Below are positions 57,650 to 64,000 of a stretch of DNA of 64,000 nt, in pieces (positions within the stretch are counted from its first letter, which is position 1; each line of letters starts with the position of its first letter). Position numbers and translations under genes: made by a program. A model generated the notes under the pieces. It had not been told where the DNA came from and ran no database searches. It worked only from the letters and a program-made list of their open reading frames with translations. The DNA is from Saccharospirillum sp. (GTDB taxonomy: Bacteria; Pseudomonadota; Gammaproteobacteria; Pseudomonadales; Natronospirillaceae). Location of the stretch: positions 1,116,001 to 1,180,000 of the forward strand of contig JAGYIL010000001.1 of assembly GCA_018402545.1 (NCBI GenBank), in the 5' to 3' direction.

Positions 57650-59356
57650 CTAGCCGTTTGCGTAGGTCCGTGCGGCCTGAACGGCGGCATCCGTGGTTAG
57701 AAAGAAGTGATCTTCACCCAGTGTTTGGGCGAAGCCGCTGCGCTTCATGACGTCCATAACCGGCCCTTTAACATGAGCAAAGAAGAGATCCACATTGCGC
57801 AGGCGATAATCCCTGAGCAGTTCATGCAAGGCGGTATCGGCCGATGAATCGAGCTGGTTGACGGCGCTGGCGTCGAGTACCAGGGCTTTCATTGGGCTGT
57901 CCATCCGGGCTTCCTCGCGTTTTACGGTGTCTTTCAAGAAGCTGACGTTGCCGTAGTAAAACTGGGCATCGAAGCGCAGAGCGAGCACTCCGGGAGTGGT
58001 TTCCGCCCGGTCGTGACGTTTGACGTTACGGTACTGGTCGGTCTCTGGCAGCTTACCCAACACGGCATAGTGCGGGCGTGTGGTTTTTATCACGAACCAG
58101 ACCATGCTAAGACCTACCGACAGGAAGATGCCGTATTTAACGCCGAGCACCAGGGTGGCGGCAAAGGTGAAAATCAGCAGGCCGAGATCATCGCGTTTCA
58201 CCTTCCACAAGTGCTTTACCTCGTGCACATCAATCAAGCCAAACACCGCCACCATAATCACAGAGGCCAGAATGGCATTCGGAATGTAGTAGAACAGTGG
58301 TGTCAGGAACACCAGGGCAATACCAATAAGAACCGCTGTAATAATGGCTGCCAGGCCGGTGTTGGCGCCCGCGTTTTTGTTAACGGCGGTGCGGCTGAAG
58401 CCACCGGTGACTGGCATGGCTTTGAACAGCGAGCCGACAATGTTGGCCAGACCCAGGCCTACCAGTTCCTTGTTGGCGTCGATCTCGTAGCGTTTTTCCG
58501 TGGCGATCTTCTTGGCTACTGCAATGCTCTCCATAAAGCCCACGATGGAGATCGTCAGGGCGATGGGAAGCAGGCTAACGATGCTGGTCCAACTCAGTGC
58601 CGGGATTGAAAACTCCGGAAAGCCTGCCGGAACCTGCCCGACGATGCTGACGCCGGCCGTTTCATCCAGATTGAACCCCCAGACAACCAGGGTGGCAATA
58701 ACAACGGCGATCATCGCACCTGGCAACAGCGAGCTGATACGTTTAAGGCCCAGCAGCAATACGATGCCACCGACGCCTATGGCCAGCGCGACCGGGTCCA
58801 TGGCATTGACCTGGGTAACGGTCAGCCACAGGGTTTCGGCAATGTTCTCGGTGCGTGGCAGTGGCAGGCCAACAATGTGCTTGAGCTGACTGAAACCAAT
58901 GATCAGCGCGGCAGCACTGGTAAAGCCTGAAATAACCGGGTGCGACATGAAGTTGGTGACGAAGCCAAGCCGGAATGCCCCCATCAGGAACTGAATAACC
59001 CCTACCATCAACGCCAGCAGAATCGCCATGGCGATGTATTCATCGGAGCCTATCGGTGCCAGAACGCCCACCCCGCTTGAAACCAGCAGGGCCACCATGG
59101 CGACCGGGCCAACGGCGAGCTGGCGTGACGTGCCAAACAGGGCATACACCAGCAGCGGCATAACCGAGGCGTACAAACCAATATAGGGCGGCAGGCCCGC
59201 GAGCATGGCATAGGACATGGCCTGGGGAATCAGCATCATGGTGACGGTGATGCCGGCGATCAGGTCGCCACGCAGGTCGCCACGCTGGTAGTTGCGTATC
59301 CAGTCCAGCGCCGGGATCCATTGAACCACCCGGCGGTTAAAGGTTGCTTGTGTCAT
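57650..59356 (-). CDS. SulP-family anion transporter with STAS domain
   Basis: 568 residues. About 10-14 helices, SulP signature YRRGDLRGDLIAGITVTMMLIPQAMSYA-like start (GDLIAGITVTMMLIPQAM), GGFSRTAVNKNAGANTG, then a cytoplasmic STAS domain (about 445-560, with LVLDASAVNQLDSSA). Carries sulfate, bicarbonate or a related anion; the family does not fix which. Fifteen bases downstream of a gene for a possible carbonic anhydrase, which favours bicarbonate. GGAG precedes the start. Confidence 0.93.
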   Translation of the reverse strand: MTQATFNRRVVQWIPALDWIRNYQRGDLRGDLIAGITVTMMLIPQAMSYAMLAGLPPYIGLYASVMPLLVYALFGTSRQLAVGPVAMVALLVSSGVGVLAPIGSDEYIAMAILLALMVGVIQFLMGAFRLGFVTNFMSHPVISGFTSAAALIIGFSQLKHIVGLPLPRTENIAETLWLTVTQVNAMDPVALAIGVGGIVLLLGLKRISSLLPGAMIAVVIATLVVWGFNLDETAGVSIVGQVPAGFPEFSIPALSWTSIVSLLPIALTISIVGFMESIAVAKKIATEKRYEIDANKELVGLGLANIVGSLFKAMPVTGGFSRTAVNKNAGANTGLAAIITAVLIGIALVFLTPLFYYIPNAILASVIMVAVFGLIDVHEVKHLWKVKRDDLGLLIFTFAATLVLGVKYGIFLSVGLSMVWFVIKTTRPHYAVLGKLPETDQYRNVKRHDRAETTPGVLALRFDAQFYYGNVSFLKDTVKREEARMDSPMKALVLDASAVNQLDSSADTALHELLRDYRLRNVDLFFAHVKGPVMDVMKRSGFAQTLGEDHFFLTTDAAVQAARTYANG

Positions 59357-59371
59357 CGTTAGGGTCTCCAG

Positions 59372-60160
59372 TTAGAGTCGAATGTGGTCGACCGGAAGCT
59401 CCGGCGCAAGTTGGTTGAGGGTGGCTTCAGCCGCGGTGTTATGCGCACTGATCAGGTCTGGCCACTGTGATGGGTCGAGCCCGGGCAAACCAGCCTGGTC
59501 GATGGCTCTGAGAAAGCGCTCTGCCAGAGCCTGTTTGAGCGGGCGGTGGCAGAAAAACTGATCCTGATCCATCGGCTCGGCCAATAGCAGAGCCGACTCG
59601 CTGTCCAGGTTCTTGCTGAATTGTTCTTCAAGCAGCAACACGCTTTCCTCCTGGTGACGTCCGGCGAGGACATCGAACATCAAATTGCCGGTGCCTGCAA
59701 AGTACAGGCGAAAGAAGGTCTTGATCGCCCGGGTAACCAGGGTGGGGGGTACCTGATAAACCAGCTCGTTTTGCATGATTAGCTTGATATGACCACACCC
59801 CTGAAATTCCGGTGTTGTAGCTAGCTCGCAAAACGAACGCTGCTGGCTTTCAGTCAGGTGTTTTAGCCGCGTATCGCTTTCCAGCCCCATACGGGCGAAT
59901 ATCCGGTCGAGGGTGTGCTGGTCGCTATGCAGATACACCGGGCCTACCTCAGCGGCAAAGAGGCGCATGTATTGATCCACATTCTCCTGTTGCAGGCAGC
60001 GTCCGTGAGTGCGTTGTAACTTCGCCAACACATGCAGGAGCAACCCAAAGCTGCCGCCGGCTACACTATAGCGAATGCCCTGGGTGCGGCCGTCAATGCA
60101 GGTGCAGGGAACTTTCTTTAAAATTTCGTCGGTAGGCATCCAAACCAATCGATGAGCCAT
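59372..60160 (-). CDS. Uncharacterised Cys/His protein coupled to SulP, possible carbonic anhydrase
   Basis: 262 residues, soluble, no signal peptide. The N-terminus has VPCTCIDGRTQGIRYSVAGG, so C-x-D-x-R (Cys21, Asp23, Arg25), the pattern of the zinc Cys and Asp-Arg dyad in beta carbonic anhydrases. Further possible ligands are His78/His82 in LHSDQH and Cys122 in QGCGHIKLIM, reminiscent of the Cys-His-Cys sets of beta and zeta (cadmium) enzymes. Spacing differs from both as I recall them. The C-terminal half (130-262) is helical and unfamiliar. GAGG lies eight bases before the ATG. The SulP gene follows 15 bp on, so a bicarbonate-related role is inferred. Confidence 0.55.
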   Translation of the reverse strand: MAHRLVWMPTDEILKKVPCTCIDGRTQGIRYSVAGGSFGLLLHVLAKLQRTHGRCLQQENVDQYMRLFAAEVGPVYLHSDQHTLDRIFARMGLESDTRLKHLTESQQRSFCELATTPEFQGCGHIKLIMQNELVYQVPPTLVTRAIKTFFRLYFAGTGNLMFDVLAGRHQEESVLLLEEQFSKNLDSESALLLAEPMDQDQFFCHRPLKQALAERFLRAIDQAGLPGLDPSQWPDLISAHNTAAEATLNQLAPELPVDHIRL

Positions 60161-60290
60161 GACAGTATCCTCTTGGTGATCAGGAGCGGGAGGCTAGTGC
60201 CAGTCAGCCCGCTCAGTGAGTTCGCTTTGCTGACCTATATCAAGTGTCGTGCCACTTGTTAACCTATTGATTTTAAAGGAGTTATTTTGA

Positions 60291-61334
60291 GTGAGTCGGG
60301 TGGCTTGTATTAGCGTGTTGCAACCGATGTTTCGTTTTGCAACGTTGTTCGGCATCCTGGCCCTTGTCGGATGCGCGCAACAGGGTGACGATTTGCTCGC
60401 CGATTACGTCAAACGGGTCAGTCGGGTGCTGGATGCAGATATCCCCGCTGTGACAGCGGTTGACCTGCCGGCCTATCCACAGACCCGTGCCCTGCGGCAG
60501 TCGCCTCCGAAGGTACAGATCGATGTGCTCGACGCCTGGTCGCTGCGCGGGTGTGAAGTGTTCACACTTATGGGCGAACGCAACAGCATATTGGGACGGG
60601 TGGCTGACCCACTGATACGACTGGATTACGAACGCCGGTTGTTAACCCTGTTGCCGGAGTGCCTGGCAACGGAAGCGGATCTTGATGACGATCTGATCAC
60701 CGAGCTGGAAGGCATTTTGGACCTGAAGCGCCAGGTGTTCCCCCAGCATCTGTTCAACGCCACCCTGGCCAACCCCGACTATCAGCGCTACTGGACGGGC
60801 GGCAGCGAGGGGTTTGCGGCTGAAGATAAAGTCGACTTCGAGGGTTACCGGGCGGCCCAGCGGGCTCTGGCCAATTATTCGGAGCAGCCGCTGACCGTTT
60901 CCCAATCGCAGTGGTTGCAAAGCATGGAACGAATTGCTGGCTATTCCATGGGTGGACGCAGCCTCACCGCCATGCGCTGGGCGATTCAGGCGCTGGAGCA
61001 AAGCGAGCAGATGCTGCGGGCCGCTGCCGCAGACACCCGACTGTGCCCGATGGGGCGACCCCTGCAGGAACTCGGCTTTGCCCGCAATGTGATGGGCAAT
61101 GTGTTCGCCCGAGAGGTTCAACCCTGGCTGGTCAGCGTCGATCGGCGTTTTCTGGCCGGATACGACGCCCTGACAGCAATGACCGAAACGATCGACGTGG
61201 ATAACCCGGCCATTGACGAATTTGAAGCGGCGTTGACGGATTATCATGATCGCTACCGGGCTCAGATTCGCCAGCAGGTAGAAGCCTGGCAAGCCCTGTT
61301 TGATGCCTGCGGCGAGCAGGCGACAGATTCCTGA
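60291..61334 (+). CDS. DUF3080-family lipoprotein
   Basis: 347 residues. Signal sequence with lipobox ALVGC around residue 28, then an almost entirely helical protein with LRGCEVFTLMGERNSILGRVADP, the recognised block of DUF3080. Function unknown. The GTG start is chosen because AAGGAG lies nine bases upstream; an internal ATG (residue 13) could also give a lipoprotein signal. Divergent from the Cys/His protein gene. Confidence 0.8.
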   Translation: MSRVACISVLQPMFRFATLFGILALVGCAQQGDDLLADYVKRVSRVLDADIPAVTAVDLPAYPQTRALRQSPPKVQIDVLDAWSLRGCEVFTLMGERNSILGRVADPLIRLDYERRLLTLLPECLATEADLDDDLITELEGILDLKRQVFPQHLFNATLANPDYQRYWTGGSEGFAAEDKVDFEGYRAAQRALANYSEQPLTVSQSQWLQSMERIAGYSMGGRSLTAMRWAIQALEQSEQMLRAAAADTRLCPMGRPLQELGFARNVMGNVFAREVQPWLVSVDRRFLAGYDALTAMTETIDVDNPAIDEFEAALTDYHDRYRAQIRQQVEAWQALFDACGEQATDS

Positions 61335-61414
61335 CAGCCTGCCACTGCCTTCTGTTATGCCGGCAAGTCGGGCACACTGCGACCTGATTAAAACGACGCA
61401 AACAGGAAAGACCC

Positions 61415-61855
61415 ATGGCCATGACCCTGGACGATTTCAAAAAAACCTTCCCCGTTCGAATTGAACTACCCGTGCAATGGGGTGAGATGGATGCCTTCAA
61501 TCACGTCAACAACGTCACCTATTTTCGCTACTTCGAAAGTGCCCGCATCGCCTATTTCGAAGCCTGTGGCCTCTTCGGCCGCAAGGAAGCCTCGGGCATC
61601 GGCCCGATTCTGGCCTCGACCGAATGCAAGTACCGCCGACCGGTCAACTACCCGGACAAGCTTTGGGTAGGTGCCCGAATAGGGGAGTTGCAGCGGTTTG
61701 GGTTTGTTCAGCACTACGGCATATTCAGCCAAAACCAACAGGCGCTAACCACAGAAGGCCACGGTCGCATCGTGTTGCTCGACTACAACACCAACGCCAA
61801 GGTGGAGCCTGATGCTGAGTTGCTGGCGAGGATTGCGGAGTTGGAAGGGCAGTAA
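61415..61855 (+). CDS. Acyl-CoA thioesterase, 4-hydroxybenzoyl-CoA thioesterase/YbgC type
   Basis: 146 residues, single hotdog domain. VQWGEMDAFNHVNNVTYFRYFE contains the catalytic Asp and the helix motif of the YbgC/FcbC group. ILASTECKYRRPVNYPD completes the fold. Hydrolyses acyl-CoA; chain length unknown. AGGAAAG six bases before the start. Followed directly by the REP array and the IS element. Confidence 0.9.
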   Translation: MAMTLDDFKKTFPVRIELPVQWGEMDAFNHVNNVTYFRYFESARIAYFEACGLFGRKEASGIGPILASTECKYRRPVNYPDKLWVGARIGELQRFGFVQHYGIFSQNQQALTTEGHGRIVLLDYNTNAKVEPDAELLARIAELEGQ

Positions 61856-61858
61856 GTA

Positions 61859-61892
61859 TTATGCTCCCCAAGACCCTTCGACAAGCTCAGGG
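61859..61892. repeat. REP repeat unit 1, left part, interrupted by the IS
   Basis: ATGCTCCCC-type start followed by CCTTCGACAAGCTCAGGG. It is the left end of a 127-bp tandem unit. The unit resumes at 63285 with CGAACGGGGG on the other side of the IS element. Confidence 0.85.
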
Positions 61893-61910
61893 CGTATATG
61901 GTCTCCTCCC

Positions 61911-62095
61911 ATTGTGCAAGCAACTTCGTTGATGTGTTTTCAGGTTTGCTGTCGTATATCCGGCCTGTTCTCGAGGCTTAGCCTCTGGCCTTGATGATAA
62001 TGCGCGCATATTGTCCTATACGAACGGTCGGCCTCTAAAGCCATCGCCCTGATCAGGTTTTCAATATGCCGGTCTGACCTGTGTCACATCAATGT
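61911..62095. ncRNA. Putative bridge RNA of the IS1111-group element
   Basis: Lies in the long non-coding end. A putative target loop is closed by GCATATTG (62006-62013) and CAATATGC (62062-62069). Its two sides carry CGAACGG (62021-62027), equal to the right target half, and CGCCCTGA (62045-62052), the complement of the left target half TCAGGGCG. A small GGC/GCC stem separates them. A putative donor loop has CGTATAT (61953-61959), matching the left element end CGTATAT (61893-61899), then hairpin GAGGC-TTA-GCCTC, then TGATG, a partial match to CGATGG, the complement of the right end. Transcription direction is not determined. Confidence 0.65.
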
Positions 62096-62173
62096 CTGTT
62101 ACTTACGCAACCTGGGACGTGCTCTCCTTCTTTCAACGTGCTCGGTTTGCAGGTTAGTCTGTTTGCAGTCAGG

Positions 62174-63199
62174 TTAACCCGCAGGCTGGTAGGATTTGCC
62201 CCGGGCTACAATCACCCAAGCCACCCGTACCAGTTTGTTGACCAGCGCCACAACCGCTTTGTTAAAGCCTCGTCGCGCAACTAGGCTCTGTATCCATTGA
62301 CTGAGCCGATCGTCTTTCCCCCTTTTGACGGCCGCCGCCACAACGGCTCGACACCCGTGTACCATGGCCGCTCTCAGGTTTGGATCACCGCGCTTGGTAA
62401 TGCCGTAAAGGGACTCCCGCCCGCCCGTGCTGTATTGACGGGGCACAACTCCCAGGGCGGCTGACGCATCTCGCCCCCGACTGAACTGGTGTCCATTGCC
62501 CATCCAGCACGCCAGCTGACTGCTTACAACAGGGCCAACTCCCGGCAGTTCCATTAACTTCTGACAAACCGGGTTTTGTTTGACCTGCTCATTCAAACAC
62601 CGATCAAACCAGTCCAGTTCTTCTTGTAACGCCAGCCAATGTTGATAACGTCGATGCAGCAGTTCTCTGAACCGGGGGCTTAGCCCATTCTCCGCGTCTT
62701 CCAATACCCAGGGGATTTCCTTGCGGAACGAAGCGACCCCTTGCGCAATGACCAGTCCATACTCAGACAGCAACCCTCGCATCTGATTGATCAGACCCGT
62801 TTGATCCTGCTTCAAGCGATTACGGATTCGGTGGAATGCCTGGTCGTCCTGGTGATCCTGTGTCTTGACCTGGACCGGTCGAATCCTGCCATGTTGGCAA
62901 GCCTCGGCAATCGCCAGTGCATCATTGCGGTCGTTCTTTTGACCACGCAGATAGCCTTTTACATGTTGGCTTGGCAATAACTGTACAGCTCGCCCGGCCG
63001 CTTGCAGCGTTCTGGCCAGGTGGTGTGCTCCAGAGCAGGCTTCCATGGCAATCACATCAACGTCGGCATTCATCAGGTACTCGAGTACCTGCTGGCGTCT
63101 CAACGTGCGTTGGCGCACCTGCTTTCCATGCCCATTCAAAATAGCCGCTTGAAAGGAGTTCTTTGCCAAATCCAAGCCTAATACGCTAATGTTGTTCAC
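62174..63199 (-). CDS. IS110-family transposase (DEDD recombinase)
   Basis: 341 residues. The N-terminal RuvC-like domain shows SVLGLDLAKNSFQ, MEACSGAHHLA and GQKNDRNDALAIAEA, supplying the DEDD acids. The C-terminal Tnp_20 domain has LPGVGPVVSSQLACW and the catalytic-serine-type region GVVPRQYSTGGRE. The GTG at 63199 (NNISVLGLD) is preferred because GGAGGAG lies four to five bases upstream; a TTG at 63238 is also in frame. Appears intact, so the element may be active. Confidence 0.93.
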   Translation of the reverse strand: MNNISVLGLDLAKNSFQAAILNGHGKQVRQRTLRRQQVLEYLMNADVDVIAMEACSGAHHLARTLQAAGRAVQLLPSQHVKGYLRGQKNDRNDALAIAEACQHGRIRPVQVKTQDHQDDQAFHRIRNRLKQDQTGLINQMRGLLSEYGLVIAQGVASFRKEIPWVLEDAENGLSPRFRELLHRRYQHWLALQEELDWFDRCLNEQVKQNPVCQKLMELPGVGPVVSSQLACWMGNGHQFSRGRDASAALGVVPRQYSTGGRESLYGITKRGDPNLRAAMVHGCRAVVAAAVKRGKDDRLSQWIQSLVARRGFNKAVVALVNKLVRVAWVIVARGKSYQPAG

Positions 63200-63284
63200 G
63201 GTCTCCTCCACTCTTTTGATTGTTGTCTTCAACTCCAATCATGGCACATTGTGATGCCGCTTGAGGGGGAGGAGACCATTCCAT

Positions 63285-63550
63285 CGAACGGGGGTTAGGG
63301 TCGTTGCCCGTGATCATAATTCCGTTCGGGGCGAGCTTGCCGAACCATCTTGGGGATGAGGTTTAACCGGTGGTTGGTAATGCTCCGAAAGACCCTTCGA
63401 CAAGCTCAGGGCGAACGGGGGTTAGGTTCGTCGCCAGTGATCATAATTCCGTTCGGGGTGAGCTTGTCGAACCCTCTTGGGGATGGGGTTTAACCGGTGG
63501 TTGGTAATGCTCCGCAAGGCCCTTCGACAAGCTCAGGGCGAACGGGGGTT
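63285..63550. repeat. Tandem REP array, 127-bp period
   Basis: Unit 1 right part (63285-63377), unit 2 complete (63378-63504), unit 3 partial (63505 to about 63550). Each full unit holds a REP word CCTTCGACAAGCTCAGGGCG, an inverted copy GTGAGCTTGTCGAACC about 50 bp later, and the spacer TTTAACCGGTGGTTGG. REP words of this type are common in many proteobacteria. The array lies between the thioesterase and RNase J-like genes. Confidence 0.88.
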
Positions 63551-63557
63551 CACTCTG

Positions 63558-64000
63558 CTATTCACTTGCCACCGGAATCAACGCATCCCGATCCCACCCG
63601 AGCCGTCCGGTAGCAACCGCCTTGCGCCGAATCCCCACCACCGGTTTGATATAAAACAAGTCGCCATTTTGTCCGGTTAACTGACGGTTGACGCCCGCAC
63701 CTCGGGCCAGTTTGGCATTGGCCGCCATGTGGGCGGGTTCGCCGTGAACCGGGATGGCCAGCTCTGGCTTGACCCAGTGATACATCTGCGTCAGTTCGTC
63801 GGCGGCCGGGTGGCCGGAAGCGTGAATCGGCAAGCCGGCTTCTTCGGCGGTGATGACGATGATGTCACGCGCTTTCAGCGCTCTGATCAGAGCGTCGACG
63901 AGGACTTCATTGCCCGGAATGATGCGTGCGCTGAACACAACCGTGTCGCCCGCTTCCAGCGTCAGATCCGGGTGTGTGTCTTTGGCCAGTCGTGACAGCG
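63558..64000 (-). CDS. Ribonuclease J-like MBL/beta-CASP protein, C-terminal part
   Basis: The frame is open to the right edge, so the N-terminal catalytic part lies outside the window; about 147 residues are visible. FSARIIPGNE, HASGHPAADEL and IPVHGEPAHMAANAKLARGAGV match the beta-CASP and C-terminal MBL portions of RNase J-type exo/endoribonucleases, including the conserved SGHP and HGE motifs. A protein of this type is present in some gammaproteobacteria besides RNase E. The ATG-like start at 63938 seen inside the frame is not the true start. Confidence 0.85.
   Translation of the reverse strand, partial: LSRLAKDTHPDLTLEAGDTVVFSARIIPGNEVLVDALIRALKARDIIVITAEEAGLPIHASGHPAADELTQMYHWVKPELAIPVHGEPAHMAANAKLARGAGVNRQLTGQNGDLFYIKPVVGIRRKAVATGRLGWDRDALIPVASE

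Larger units (their letters stand above)
61893..63286 (-). mobile_element. IS110 family (IS1111 group) insertion sequence
   Basis: Reconstructed by comparing the interrupted REP unit with the intact unit at 63378-63504. The target reads CAGGG-CG-AACGG. Both ends of the element carry the CG (61893-61894 and 63285-63286), as expected when IS110-type recombination leaves one core dinucleotide at each side. Element length with one core is about 1392 bp. Subterminal inverted repeats GGTCTCCTCCC (61900-61910) and GGGAGGAGACC (63267-63277) lie five and seven bases from the cores; such repeats define the IS1111 group. The transposase reads leftward, with 279 bp non-coding downstream and about 85 bp upstream. 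Confidence 0.88.

Noticed and set aside
63285-63550. CRISPR array
   Set aside because: Repeats are long (127-bp period) and nearly identical throughout with internal REP palindromes; there are no unique short spacers and no cas genes.

Overview
The window is a typical chromosomal segment of an aerobic, probably marine gammaproteobacterium. TRAP transporters, the glyoxylate shunt, EfpL/YeiP, RimO and the glutathione-dependent formaldehyde pathway point to the Oceanospirillales, possibly a Saccharospirillum/Reinekea-like genome. That placement is inference from gene content and G+C-rich codon use; no rRNA gene is present. Both edges cut genes: a TRAP binding protein at the left and an RNase J-like protein at the right.

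Layout. 0-6 kb: a reverse-strand aa3-type oxidase operon (coxB with two extra haem c domains, coxA, two subunit III paralogues, subunit IV, Sco). 6-9 kb: a small membrane protein, a TlpA thioredoxin, a cytochrome b562/b561 pair and an SGNH esterase. 9.4-15.2 kb: a nucleotide-signalling neighbourhood with a cNMP-binding patatin phospholipase, a divergent class III cyclase with an altered base-specifying position, a Crp/Fnr regulator, a bPH2 membrane protein and an HD-GYP protein. 15-20 kb: formaldehyde oxidation (adhC, fghA, LysR) and rimO. 20.6-25 kb: a full TRAP operon and kynureninase. 25-31.5 kb: an envelope cluster (short PBP, porin-like protein, chalcone isomerase/TonB fusion, lipase and partner). 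31.5-37.7 kb: a MORN-repeat C13 protease, an M14 carboxypeptidase, cupin, SDR, VOC, an FMN reductase and a LysR. 37.9-42.4 kb: MFS, an orphan DctP and malic enzyme. 42.7-48 kb: a seven-gene metal-handling operon with histidine-rich proteins and a MacB/LolD-type ABC pair. 48-53.2 kb: aceA, LysR and glcB. 53.7-61.9 kb: efpL, an AI-2E family transporter, a persulfide/YeeE-YedE sulfur operon, SulP plus a possible Cys-His-Cys carbonic anhydrase, DUF3080 and a thioesterase. 61.9-63.3 kb: an IS110/IS1111 element inside a tandem REP array.

The strongest non-gene signals are these. (1) The IS1111 element has a 279-bp non-coding end holding an apparent bridge RNA; its guides match the REP target on both sides of a CG core and match one end of the element. 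(2) At least seven long intergenic palindromes share a two-hairpin core with CATCCATG tips, while their long arms differ between copies but stay self-complementary. (3) The same ATTCA-N5-TGAAT dyad lies in front of aceA/LysR and of glcB, suggesting one LysR regulator controls both glyoxylate-shunt genes. (4) A roughly 81-bp imperfect direct repeat precedes both the MORN/C13 and the M14 peptidase genes.

Logic of the gene set: carbon enters as organic acids through TRAP systems, passes through malic enzyme and the glyoxylate shunt, and electrons go to an aa3 oxidase. Formaldehyde and sulfane-sulfur detoxification and metal scavenging complete the picture.
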